DNA of 41,164 nucleotides from the IMG/VR virus record IMGVR_UViG_3300020401_000006, positions 1-41,164 of that record. One strand, 5' to 3'. Of this stretch, positions 1 through 8,300 are shown in pieces. Each line of letters begins with the position of its first letter. The stretch's first letter is position 1. The DNA is from a virus. Both the position numbers and the translations under genes were made by a program. The notes under the pieces are model-generated. The model was not told where the DNA came from and did not search any database. It saw nothing but the letters and a program-made list of their open reading frames with translations.

Positions 1-77
1 ACGAAAGGCGCAGCCGTAGCTGCGCCCTGCAAATCAGATTTCGTCGTCGAAAGAGTCGTCATCTGCCGCTGCCGCTG
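1..77. repeat. 77-bp terminal direct repeat, left copy
   Basis: These 77 bases recur exactly at 41088-41164. They run from just outside the SSB-like gene into its acidic C-terminal coding end. The length equals a common assembler k-mer size, so I read the repeat as the join of a circular assembly rather than a packaged terminal repeat. One copy should be removed when the genome is closed. Confidence 0.95.
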
Positions 78-615
78 TTGCTGTAGCAGCAGGGGCTTCT
101 GTTTTAGACGGGCTATCTTCTAATAACTCGTCTGGCACATTGATCCACTTTACAATCTCAAACTGCGGTATCTTGCTTGGACCCTTGCCTATGCGCACTT
201 TGACAGCTGGCAGCATCTTGACAACAGGAACCTTGCCTTCGCCAAAACCAGGTTCAGCTGCTTTGTACAGCGCCTTGATAAACTCAATCATGCCAGCGCC
301 GCTGCTGGACAACTCGCGCACAGGCTCGTCACCAAACAGTTTCGTCGAGAAAAACTTCACAGCAAAGCCCTGCTTGTGCTCCATGCTGGGCCGCTCGACA
401 CTGGTCGGGTCATTGTCTGGCCACGGCTTCCAATCTCTGCCGCCTGCCAGCTTCAACCAGCCCTGCTGTATTTTTTCGATATCGATGACAACTGGAGAAC
501 TCCACTCAATCGGAAGCAACTCCCCATCAACAGACGAGCGTGTCCACTCGTTATCTTCTACAGAAAACCGAATGAACGGTGATCCGCTACCCATATTTAA
601 AAAATTCAAAGACAT
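34..615 (-). CDS. SSB-like single-stranded DNA-binding protein
   Basis: A 193-residue protein with a mixed, probably beta-rich body and an Ala/Thr-rich linker leading to a strongly acidic tail, DDDSFDDEI, at the extreme C-terminus. This layout (DNA-binding core, low-complexity linker, acidic tip) is that of phage and bacterial single-strand binding proteins, whose tips recruit partners. The last residue is Ile rather than the usual Phe. I infer the OB-like core from layout and context and cannot prove it from motifs. It lies between a conserved unknown gene (stop at 615, one-base overlap) and, across the contig join, the PrimPol-helicase, so it probably coats template strands during replication and recombination. 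Confidence 0.65.
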   Translation of the reverse strand: MSLNFLNMGSGSPFIRFSVEDNEWTRSSVDGELLPIEWSSPVVIDIEKIQQGWLKLAGGRDWKPWPDNDPTSVERPSMEHKQGFAVKFFSTKLFGDEPVRELSSSGAGMIEFIKALYKAAEPGFGEGKVPVVKMLPAVKVRIGKGPSKIPQFEIVKWINVPDELLEDSPSKTEAPAATATAAAADDDSFDDEI

Positions 616-971
616 TACAGCCTCCTTTTCTTAGGTTTAGCGCCCCCTTCTGCGTGTGAGGCGAACACGTTGGCCAGGAGTGTGGCCGGGTATCGATTAG
701 CTAGCCATTGCTTGAAGCGCATACTTGCGTAATCGGGATTTTCTCTTGCTAGGTCACAGACCGTTGCAAAATCTTCACTGTTTTCTGACATCCAGACGAT
801 TGCATCTACAGCATTGCGTCTTCTCACCCTGCTTTTGCTGTCGAGATTGTCGGCATCGTTGATCGCTGTTATCAACACTGATTGCCACAAAAGAAGTTCT
901 GGATCTCTTATTGCCCCTCTCTTTTTGCTGGAGAATATAGTTTCGAAAAGGTCACTCTGCTTTTCCGTCAT
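615..971 (-). CDS. Conserved phage protein of unknown function
   Basis: 118 residues, soluble and mostly helical, with a very basic end (KPKKRRL). The central pattern, a DPELLLWQ stretch followed by an Arg-rich turn and an Asp/Glu-Phe-x-x-Val-Cys segment, resembles a protein often found among early genes of alphaproteobacterial phages; I know no function for it. The start overlaps the exonuclease gene by 20 bases and the stop shares one base with the SSB-like start, so it is translationally embedded in the recombination block. A role in DNA transactions is context only. Confidence 0.7.
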   Translation of the reverse strand: MTEKQSDLFETIFSSKKRGAIRDPELLLWQSVLITAINDADNLDSKSRVRRRNAVDAIVWMSENSEDFATVCDLARENPDYASMRFKQWLANRYPATLLANVFASHAEGGAKPKKRRL

Positions 972-1800
972 CGCCGTACAGTTCAGCAGCTATGTGTTCA
1001 GCGCCACTCCAGTAAAAACTATCTGGGTTGTGTGGTATGATTTTCAGAAGGTCAGCTGCATCGCTGCTTACAGATAGCAGCGCTTCGAGCGATATGATTG
1101 TCCGTTTGAATATCTTTAAGTAATAGTCCGGGTCTTCCATTGTCAGCCAGACAAACGGGTCTTTTTGCCGCGTCAAAACATACAAAAACTTTACTGTTGC
1201 TGGCTTGCCAGTCATTGCCTCAACAGCTTTTTTGTAAACAGCTGCTTGGATTCCATGTGATATAGACCAACCTGACGGCGCTTTTGCCGTTGTTTTTAGG
1301 TCTATCACAAGCTGTTTGTCTGGATAATAGAAGTCCAGATAGCCAACACAGTTTATTGTGCCATTCAGAGCATGTTTCTTAAATCTGACAGGAATACCTA
1401 TGTTATGCTGCCTGCTGCCGACGGGCGGCTCTTCCGGCTTGCCCAACTCAACAAGTTGCTCCAGCGCTGTACGCACCATGCGCTCTATAATCGGAGCACG
1501 TTTCTCAAATTCTGCGGCGCTGTCTTTCATCAACTTTATGTCTGAAGCGAAACGATCAAGCGCATGGCTAACGCAATCATCAGCAACGATGCCGTTGTAA
1601 AGGCGCATTTCTACGGCGCTTTCTACAGCCAAGCCTTGCAGCGCTGGATATCCGTATGGCGATTTATACCCATAAAGGTATTGTGCTATCCAAGCATCCG
1701 GCGCTTCTCTCCATTTATTAGCTTGGCTAACACTCACATGCTTGAGGTTGTGTAACTCGAATCCGTTTTTGTTGATTTTGTCAGTCATCACTTTCAACAC
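952..1800 (-). CDS. PD-(D/E)XK nuclease, RecB/Cas4-like exonuclease
   Basis: 282 residues. The C-terminal half carries the RecB-family signature: Glu60 in the helix before the core, Asp156 in GYLDF, Asp167-Leu-Lys169 in VIDLKTT, and the helix motif Gln185-x3-Tyr189. These positions bind the metal and the scissile phosphate in PD-(D/E)XK nucleases. The protein probably degrades one strand of double-stranded ends for recombination with the SSB-like protein downstream. Met5 (1788) is an alternative start; the first Met overlaps the resolvase stop by 20 bases. A helicase-associated or Cas4-type activity cannot be excluded. No Cys cluster for an iron-sulphur centre is seen, which argues against Cas4 proper. 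Confidence 0.8.
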   Translation of the reverse strand: MLKVMTDKINKNGFELHNLKHVSVSQANKWREAPDAWIAQYLYGYKSPYGYPALQGLAVESAVEMRLYNGIVADDCVSHALDRFASDIKLMKDSAAEFEKRAPIIERMVRTALEQLVELGKPEEPPVGSRQHNIGIPVRFKKHALNGTINCVGYLDFYYPDKQLVIDLKTTAKAPSGWSISHGIQAAVYKKAVEAMTGKPATVKFLYVLTRQKDPFVWLTMEDPDYYLKIFKRTIISLEALLSVSSDAADLLKIIPHNPDSFYWSGAEHIAAELYGDDGKAE

Positions 1801-2257
1801 TCAACCCATGAGAAACGCCCCAGTATGCAATCAAAGCAGCATCCGCACGACCATCATCGCGTCGACGCCTAAACTCTTGTGCATATGCTGGCAACAGCTG
1901 CATTGCTCTTGTTCTACTCCCGTCCTTGCCGGACTCGACATGAAGGTCACGCTGCCAACGCTGCGGCGTGACGTAATGAAGCGAATACTCTAGTGCAGCA
2001 ACTACGCCCAGCACCATTCCATAGCTTTTACCAAAGTTGAACATGGAACTTACGCCTTGTCCAGGCCGAGCGCCAACTCTCTCAACGAAAACTGGACCCG
2101 GCAAGTCACGCAAGATGTTTCTGACAAGCACAGGACTTACTTCTTTCTTGCCGCGTACTTCAACAATCGGCATGTCGAATATGTCAACCGCCCCTTCAGT
2201 GTAATCGAAACAACAGATAGCGCCGGAAACGCCAGGATCTATGCCCCAAACAATCAT
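1781..2257 (-). CDS. RuvC-like Holliday junction resolvase
   Basis: 158 residues, the usual size of RuvC. The RNase H-fold acidic cluster is intact: Asp7 in GIDPGVSGA, Glu59 in VFVERV, and Asp135/Asp139 in DDGRADA. The region after Glu59 (GARPGQGVSS) matches the RuvC junction-contact loop. It should cut four-way junctions during phage recombination or resolve branched concatemers before packaging. The start overlaps the upstream stop by four bases (ATGA type). Together with the exonuclease and SSB-like genes it forms a recombination module. Confidence 0.88.
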   Translation of the reverse strand: MIVWGIDPGVSGAICCFDYTEGAVDIFDMPIVEVRGKKEVSPVLVRNILRDLPGPVFVERVGARPGQGVSSMFNFGKSYGMVLGVVAALEYSLHYVTPQRWQRDLHVESGKDGSRTRAMQLLPAYAQEFRRRRDDGRADAALIAYWGVSHGLSVESDD

Positions 2258-2544
2258 TCTGTGTGGCCTATATGATGCACTGGTACTCCGTCTTCCATTT
2301 TATCTGTGCAATATTCGCGGATAGCATTAGATGCAGAGCCAAATTGCAAAACTATATGATATGCTCTTTCTCTCACGTCGTCTGGCATGTTTTTGTTTCT
2401 CATCATTTCACAGCATAAAAATACAAGGTGTGTCCGTTCAGCAGTCCAGTTTTTTGTTTTTTGCAGTTCAGTGTGCAGTTCCGTTAAGTCTTCGTGGTAT
2501 TTGTTTGCACGATGCAAGGGTACAACAGTCAGTGTCTTCTTCAT
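2254..2544 (-). CDS. Unknown small early protein
   Basis: 96 residues, not recognised. It is soluble and helix-rich with a His-rich C-terminus and two adjacent Cys near residue 45. The Met at 2544 follows a GGAGAAG element. The first 77 bases lie inside the 3' end of the winged-helix gene in another frame, and the stop overlaps the resolvase start by four bases, so it is tightly coupled on both sides. No function can be assigned. Confidence 0.6.
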   Translation of the reverse strand: MKKTLTVVPLHRANKYHEDLTELHTELQKTKNWTAERTHLVFLCCEMMRNKNMPDDVRERAYHIVLQFGSASNAIREYCTDKMEDGVPVHHIGHTE

Positions 2545-3046
2545 AACTTTCTTCTCCAGTGTCAGGAATCTTTGACTTTAAGGGTGGAGAACAGTCAGGA
2601 CAATATAAACTAGCTTTACGTTCTGCTGCGTCGTAATTACTTATCGATTGACGGTAGTGAACCACACCTATGTTTTCGCCTTTTTCGAAAGCAAATGCAG
2701 CATACATTTTTATGCCATTTACCAAGGTTTCAGTAGCCTTATAGGTGGGGCAGCGGCCATATTGGTCGACCTCAATCCATCCACCCTCGAGGCACTCTTC
2801 AACCATCACATGCGCTGCTTGACGGGTTATGTGCAACTCCTGTGAAATAGCGGTTTTAGTGTAAAGTGACTTGACGTTAGCTGCGATATACATCAAACGT
2901 GCAAACGCATTTTTTGTCGGCGTTGAGTTAAAGTATTTTTGCATAGCGCCATTAAGCCGTGTTTGCCTGCCGTGATACAGAGTCATTTCGTAGTAACACA
3001 ACTGAAGGGTGTACTTGTCCATTAGCGCTTGTCTTATATAATCCAT
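2468..3046 (-). CDS. Winged-helix (MarR-like) early protein
   Basis: 192 residues. Residues about 50-100 read as a winged helix: a helix, then AISQELHITRQAAHVMVEE as the HTH, then a short wing with GWIEVDQYG. The C-terminal 50 residues are Cys-rich (CPDC, then DCCTLASC) and could bind a metal, though this stretch also lies where a second gene overlaps out of frame. It follows GGGAGA upstream of the Met. As the second gene of the leftward operon it may be an early regulator or a replication-associated DNA-binding protein. The family is not more closely identified. Confidence 0.65.
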   Translation of the reverse strand: MDYIRQALMDKYTLQLCYYEMTLYHGRQTRLNGAMQKYFNSTPTKNAFARLMYIAANVKSLYTKTAISQELHITRQAAHVMVEECLEGGWIEVDQYGRCPTYKATETLVNGIKMYAAFAFEKGENIGVVHYRQSISNYDAAERKASLYCPDCSPPLKSKIPDTGEESYEEDTDCCTLASCKQIPRRLNGTAH

Positions 3047-3076
3047 GTGTCTATCTCCCTTAACACAATGTTTTGA

Positions 3077-3298
3077 TTATTTTTTTATATAATCGTATAG
3101 ATCAAACCTTTGTCCACGTTCTTTTGCAATTAAGGCCAATACGCATAATGTGCTCACTGGCAATGACTGACGACGACGCCACTTATCGACAGCATCACGA
3201 CTGGTCGGCCAGCCATTTGCCGTTAGCAATCTCGAAGTGTTTGTCATCCCGCCGAAATCCTTGACCATACGCCTTAAATCTAGCTGTAAGTCTTTCAT
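3077..3298 (-). CDS. Cro-like small HTH protein
   Basis: 73 residues and basic, with one helix-turn-helix: LRRMVKDFGGMTNTSRLL then WPTSRDAVDKWRRR as the recognition helix, followed by a helix typical of small Cro/CI folds. It is the first gene of the leftward early operon and is divergent from the larger repressor across 165 bases that contain palindromic operator-like sites. This is the classic position of Cro, so it probably represses the lysogeny promoter on the way to lytic growth. The role is inferred from position and fold. Confidence 0.7.
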   Translation of the reverse strand: MKDLQLDLRRMVKDFGGMTNTSRLLTANGWPTSRDAVDKWRRRQSLPVSTLCVLALIAKERGQRFDLYDYIKK

Positions 3299-3339
3299 AT
3301 TTTATTGAGCCTTTCACGCAAAATTTACATTTGTAGATC

Positions 3340-3368
3340 AAAATAGACAAAAATCTACATATTGTCCA
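3340..3368 (-). promoter_or_regulatory. Leftward early promoter
   Basis: On the minus strand a TGGACA -35 box (3363-3368) is 17 bases from a TATTTT -10 box (3340-3345). Transcription would begin near 3333, about 35 bases before the Cro-like start. The -35 lies in the imperfect palindrome at 3363-3383, so repressor binding there would block early transcription. Confidence 0.5.
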
Positions 3369-3385
3369 CATCTGATGTCTACAAT

Positions 3386-3413
3386 TTGTCTGTTGACACA
3401 TTGTCTGTATAGT
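3386..3413 (+). promoter_or_regulatory. Rightward repressor promoter
   Basis: TTGTCT (3386-3391) and TATAGT (3408-3413) are 16 bases apart on the plus strand. Transcription would begin near 3420, giving a leader of about 45 bases before the repressor gene. A TTGACA word at 3393-3398 falls in the spacer but has no matching -10 box. Confidence 0.45.
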
Positions 3414-3463
3414 GTCAGTCTCTCAGCAATCTTGTAATCTTGTAAAAAATTAATGCGGGAAAC

Positions 3464-3883
3464 TTGGAAATGAACAAACACGCTGCGTCACGAAGCGCAC
3501 CAGCACCAGATGACTCCATTGATTTATCTGTTAAAAAAAATCGAAATGAAGAGTTCGGGAAGCGTTTGTATAAAGCGCTTTTGGACAAAGGATGGAACCA
3601 AAGTGATTTGGCCAGAGCAGCTGGCGTAGGCCGGGATTCGATATCGCAATACGTTCGCGGGAAAACAGTTCCAACACCGCAAAATCTTAAAAAGATAGCG
3701 AAGTCTGTAGGATTAAATGAAGCAGACTTGTACCCACATTACGAGTTAGCAGGGTTTGCGGCAGATGAGCCAGCGCATGAGTTTAAAGCTGTGCCTGGCG
3801 ATGCGGAGCATCTTTGGGTTCGTGTAAACATGAAGCTGCCCAAAGCAAAAGCATTAGAAATCTTTGCAATCATAAACGGTTAG
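3464..3883 (+). CDS. XRE-family lysogeny repressor (CI-like)
   Basis: 139 residues. Residues about 30-90 are a classic HTH_3 domain: FGKRLYKALLDKGW, the HTH WNQSDLARAAGVGRDSISQYVRG, then the fourth helix NLKKIAKSVGL. The C-terminal 50 residues are short and lack a LexA-type Ser/Lys autocleavage domain, so induction would not be by ordinary RecA-stimulated self-cleavage. Met1 and Met3 are both usable starts. It heads the rightward repressor-excisionase-integrase operon and faces the Cro-like gene. It most likely maintains lysogeny by binding the palindromes upstream. Confidence 0.8.
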   Translation: MEMNKHAASRSAPAPDDSIDLSVKKNRNEEFGKRLYKALLDKGWNQSDLARAAGVGRDSISQYVRGKTVPTPQNLKKIAKSVGLNEADLYPHYELAGFAADEPAHEFKAVPGDAEHLWVRVNMKLPKAKALEIFAIING

Positions 3884-3884
3884 C

Positions 3885-4187
3885 ATGTTAGTCACTCAGG
3901 CAACCGCTGCATCTATGCTTAACGTGTCGATACGCACGATCCAACGGTTACAACATGCCGGACAGCTACCGACAGTTCGTGTTGGTCGGTCCAACAGAAT
4001 ACCAGCAAAAGCTGTGGAGAATTATTTATGCCAAAAAACAGAAAGCCACCGCGTCTTGTTGAAAGGGATGGGATGCACTATGTCGCGTTCCACGACGGAC
4101 AAAGAGACAGACGAGTTAGCTTACGGACGTATGATAGCGAAATCGCGGTTACTAGGTTTCAAGGCTGGCTCGATGAATACAAATTGA
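3885..4187 (+). CDS. Excisionase-like HTH (MerR/HTH_17) protein
   Basis: 100 residues. Residues about 4-48 match the small winged HTH of excisionases and HTH_17 proteins: TAASMLNVSIRTIQRLQHAGQLP followed by a strand and VRVGRSNRIPAKAVENYL. The start lies two bases after the repressor stop. The last 160 bases overlap the integrase start in another frame, and the C-terminal 50 residues from that overlap look like no known domain. It probably bends DNA at attP to steer integrase toward excision; a purely regulatory role is possible. Confidence 0.7.
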   Translation: MLVTQATAASMLNVSIRTIQRLQHAGQLPTVRVGRSNRIPAKAVENYLCQKTESHRVLLKGMGCTMSRSTTDKETDELAYGRMIAKSRLLGFKAGSMNTN

Positions 4188-5101
4188 ACAAAGATGGTGA
4201 TCCTGATCCAAAAATATCAGATTGTTTAGATAAATGGTTTGATCAATGGATATCTGGCCGCATGGTTTCTGAGAACAGATACCCAAGCATTATAGGCCAT
4301 TTGCGTAAAGCGTTCGGGTCCATGAGGGTAAGTGAGGTCGAGAGGTCACACAGTAGAAAATATATAGCTGACAGGAAGACAGGAAAGTATGGGCGCTGTC
4401 CAGCAGCTGACGGCACTATACGTAAAGAATTGCAAGCTTTACGGGCCTCGTTAAATTTTATGTCAGAAAAGGTAGAGCCAGTATCACATAGGCTGCCAAA
4501 AGAAAAACTGCCTTATATCGAGTTACCGCCACCCAGTCCTCCGCGTGACAGAGTGCTAGACGAATTAGAAATAGACGCAATATTTAACTACGTTGACAAT
4601 TTAAAGGTAGATGGCCAGTTCCGCAGGGCAACCAATCGCTTGCCAAAACTTACTCGCTTTGTTTATCTGGCCCACTACACTTGGCAGCGCAAGTCAGCAA
4701 TATTGCAGCTGCGCTGGAGCCAGGTGAATAACCTGTATTCTAATCGCGCTACAATTAACTTTTTGCCAAGCGGCAGGCTACAAACTGCAAAACGCCGGCC
4801 ATTGCTGCCAATCGACGACAAGCTACTGACCGTGTTGCGTCGCGCTTTTGAAGAGCGCACAAACGATTTAGTTTGCGATACTAAAAGCGACATACACTAT
4901 GCAGTTAAGAAAATGGGCTTTGATTTAGACATTGACGGCTTATCACCACACGTTTGGCGCCATACTGGTGCGACTCATGCCGCTATGGACGGCGTTGCGA
5001 TGGATCAAATAGCTGCTTTCATGGGTGATACAGTGCAAACAGTAGAAAAAAACTACAAGCATCTGAGTCCAGAATACCTAAGAAACGTCATCAATAGATA
5101 A
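4028..5101 (+). CDS. int: Tyrosine recombinase, phage integrase
   Basis: 357 residues. The N-terminus (to about 60) is an arm-binding-like domain, about 60-150 a core-binding SAM-like domain, and 170-357 the catalytic domain. Catalytic positions are Arg221 (TWQRKS), Lys255, His308-x-x-Arg311 (HVWRH), Asp334 in MGDT where many integrases have His, and nucleophile Tyr343 (EKNYKH). The Asp variant of the fifth position is familiar in alphaproteobacterial phage integrases. It integrates and excises the genome at attP. Its start lies inside the excisionase-like gene, and a repeat-rich attP candidate follows directly. Confidence 0.95.
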   Translation: MPKNRKPPRLVERDGMHYVAFHDGQRDRRVSLRTYDSEIAVTRFQGWLDEYKLNKDGDPDPKISDCLDKWFDQWISGRMVSENRYPSIIGHLRKAFGSMRVSEVERSHSRKYIADRKTGKYGRCPAADGTIRKELQALRASLNFMSEKVEPVSHRLPKEKLPYIELPPPSPPRDRVLDELEIDAIFNYVDNLKVDGQFRRATNRLPKLTRFVYLAHYTWQRKSAILQLRWSQVNNLYSNRATINFLPSGRLQTAKRRPLLPIDDKLLTVLRRAFEERTNDLVCDTKSDIHYAVKKMGFDLDIDGLSPHVWRHTGATHAAMDGVAMDQIAAFMGDTVQTVEKNYKHLSPEYLRNVINR

Positions 5102-5334
5102 GATTTACTGGTGGGATATAACCCCTGTTTTGGTGGGATATCCCACCACTGGTGGTGATTTTTGTCGTCTCCTGTCATCTACAGTCGTCTCGACTTTGTT
5201 TTGAGATATGGATTTTTGAGGTGTAGACTGTCGATCGACAAAATGAAAGGTGGTCGGAGTGGTACTAATTACACCCCGATTTTGTCACAATAAAACAATA
5301 TCATAACAAAATCAACACAGGGATATTGGTGGGA
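5102..5334. other. Noncoding attP-like region with repeats
   Basis: No gene. The word TGGTGGGAT occurs three times direct (5109, 5131, 5327) and once inverted (5140-5148). The second and inverted copies form a perfect 18-bp palindrome. GTCGTCTC occurs twice (5164, 5184), and TGTCGATCGACA (5229-5240) is a perfect 12-bp palindrome. TGGTCGGAGTGG (5251-5262) is the complement of CCACTCCGACCA, which looks like the acceptor end of a proline-type tRNA and could be the crossover core. Repeats flanking a core beside int is the usual attP layout. Confidence 0.55.
5131..5148. repeat. Perfect 18-bp palindrome downstream of int
   Basis: TGGTGGGATATCCCACCA reads the same on both strands. As RNA it could form a 7-bp stem with an ATAT loop. 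A second, shorter symmetric element (CCACCA-C-TGGTGG) overlaps its end, followed by a run of five T (5159-5163). It could be an integrase arm site, a bidirectional terminator for int, or both. Confidence 0.6.
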
Positions 5335-8300
5335 TTAAAAAATATCTGGGAAGCTTGACTTAGTTCTACCTTTGCCGCCCCTTACATACTTCTCGCCATA
5401 CACACCCTCAAGGAAAGCGTTGATTGCTTTGTTTCGGACTGTCGACGATGTAGCGTACTGTCCAATGCCAGTGGCAGCTAAAGCTGTCGCTGGGGTCAGA
5501 GGAAGATTTGCAATTGCAAGAGATACAGCAGGCGCAACCGACAGGTTCCATGCTCCGCGCAATGCCCGGTATTCAGAATATAGCGTGTTCGGGCTGTTGT
5601 TAATCCAAAATGAGGCAATATCTTGCATGTTCTGCGCGATGTAACCACCAGTGCCAAGCAGCCCGTTTGACAAATCACGCTGATATTTTAGGCCCGTTAT
5701 TGCTTGGACAATCGGGTCAAAAGCGCCTGTTGCGCCAGCACGGCTGAGTGCCAGCGGCAACAAATAATTTGTGAAAAATTTTAACTCATCCTCGTCTGAC
5801 TCATCCCATTCGCGATCCCAGCGCTCTTGATTGAGCAAAAACTCTCTAGCTGTCGAGACAAGAAAATGCGCAGTGAACAACGACAGCAGCGGCCCTGCAA
5901 CTGTAGATGTTGCATACAAAGCAGCACTGCCAGCTGCGCTTGCTTTGCCCTGCCCTGTTGTTCTGCTTATATCGTATTCTCTGGCTGTCCTTCTAACCAT
6001 AGCTTTCAACACCTTGTCCTGGAAGCTATAGACGAATGACATTATTCCGTAGACCAAACGTCCTATTGGATGCTCGGCATACATGGGTCTGTCTTGTGTG
6101 CGTGGGTCTTGTATCGACTGGTCGGTGAACCGCATCACTGAGACTGCCAGCTGCAACCCCATATCGTTAAACTCGCCGCTATCATCCATGACGTCTTCAG
6201 CTGTTGGCAGTTCTAACTTGCCATCAATCTTTGCTTTGCCTCTTGCATCAGCGCCTATTGCAAAATCACGCAACCTGTTTTTGCGTTTGACATCATTAAA
6301 ACTGAGAACATAATCAACGAATTGTTCCATACGACTGTCAGCTACACCTAAGTCATTGAGGACACGTTTAGCCTGCTCTTTTGCTTTAGGCGTAACTGGC
6401 TTTTTGTATTCGTAAGCCATTTCTGTAATGTATTGAAAACCTATCTTTGCAGCTGACCGTCGTTGCGCATTGGTCATGCCGGATAGTTTTATCTTGTGGA
6501 AGAAAGAAGACAACAGCTTATTAAGGTTTTGCTCTCCGGCAAAGTCACCGCCAATTCTATTTGCAATTATGTCGCCGACTTCCGGGTCGTCGATGACGCC
6601 CATAATACGAGCAAACTGCTGTCGCTGCCTTATGCCTTCTTTGGTCATTTTGCGCAGCCCCGGAAACTCCATCAGTGTCATTCCCCAGGCTCTTATTCCT
6701 TTTTTGACGCTGTTCGAGGCAAGCGCAACAGTAAACGGCTCCGCTATAGAAGCTATTGGAGCACGGATAAGCAGTGTCATAGACAGTAATGCAGTCAATC
6801 TGTTTGCTACTTTTTGCGGATTATTAGGAGCGTAGTTCTCTATGTTACGGCCCAGCATGTTGTTTATTGCGGATTCGAGCATAGCCAGTTCTGATTGCAG
6901 CAGCCTGTCCTGGCTGGCTAGTTTAGCCAGTGTGTAATGCAAATAATCTGTGTATTTATTATTAGGGTTTTCGCCTTTAGGTATGCGCTGCCTGCCAAAC
7001 CTTTTGTTATATTCTGCCTTGCGCACTGCGCCCATGATGTAAGTTGTAAGGTTTTCTATTGGGTCACTGACGTAGTATTTTTCAAGTATCTTGTCAGCTT
7101 CTGGCGGCAGCGCACGTTTCTTCGTAAAGTCTTGCGATGGCCCACCATTAGCAACAGGGTCGCCAACATGGCTTTCTTGTATGCTGGTTCGCCAATTAGC
7201 ACCTTTTATCTCAGAATATATATCAAGCATGTCATTGTAGAACTGCTCGTATATATCTTTCATACCCGCAAAAACGTCTTCTATTTCTGCTTCTATTTCG
7301 TCTTTGCGAGCATCTGTTGTGTTTTCGTTTCTAGCTTCGCGTCGTAGATCCTGTATTTGCTTAAACTCATCAGACCTTATGAAGTTTCTCCATTGATCCA
7401 TCTGCACAATGCCGAGTTTAGCTTCGCGTATAAAATTAATGAGCCTGTCCATTTGCTCGATGCTGTCAGTGTCCAGCTTGCCTACCTCGTTTTCAAACAC
7501 AACGCCGTAAACATCCTTTGCTGCTTTGCTAAACCCTTGTGGATCAGTGTTGATCTCTACATGATCTAGCAAACGCTGCACATAGCCACTGGGGGCGTAG
7601 CCTATGTCTAGTCCTGAGTTGCGGAGATATTCGTACAAAGTGTTATAAATTAGTCTGATTTCGCCAGCTGCTTTTGTTACCTTGTCTGGCGCTGATCCAA
7701 GTGTGTCCTGGCCAATCAATATATCGCGCAGCAGATCAATCTCTTCTTTTGTAAACCCAGGGATGTCATGCCTTACCGAGACATTTTTTAATCTGTCAGA
7801 GAATATTCTTACTTGCCGCATTTGTGCGTTTGTTAGATTGTCACCCTCTGCCATGCTTTGCAGGCTGCCACCTGTGTGTGTTGAAAGCAGCTGCATCAAT
7901 AGTTTGAGTCGTTTGCTTTTCGGGTATCTTTTTATCAGCGCTTTAAGGACGCCTTGTTTCTGGTAGAACAACGGCGCTGTAAAACCATCTTCTATAGTTT
8001 TACGACGACGAGCGTTCAAAACAGGGATTCTACCCTTTTCGTACTTATCGTATTCAGATGCTCGTTGTGCCATCCGCTCCATAAATTTTTTGCGATCTCT
8101 GAACGCTTTTATTTGGTCTTGTATTATTCCTTTCGACTCAGGCTCAGTAACATCGTGCATCCGACGTACATCGAATGTAAAATTATCGCCAGGCATTTTG
8201 CCCACCTGGCCTTCGCCTAGCGCAGTTTCAGCTGCTATTGCATACATCAGGTTTTGCATAGCGCCGAATATTTCCATGCGTTCTGCATCTTTTGGAAACG

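Larger units (their letters stand above)
3299..3463. promoter_or_regulatory. Divergent lysogeny control region
   Basis: It separates the Cro-like and repressor genes. Visible sites are a 7-bp inverted repeat TGTAGAT (3332-3338)/ATCTACA (3353-3359); an imperfect 21-bp palindrome at 3363-3383 with arms TGTCCACATC and GATGTCTACA (8 of 10 pairs); two TTGTCTG copies 15 bp apart (3386, 3401); and the word GATTTTTGTC (minus strand, 3346-3355), which recurs in two other control regions. The palindrome covers the -35 box of the leftward promoter. Confidence 0.75.

Noticed and set aside
140-634. 164-residue plus-strand frame
   Set aside because: Antisense to the SSB-like gene, with no ribosome site or neighbouring plus-strand genes.
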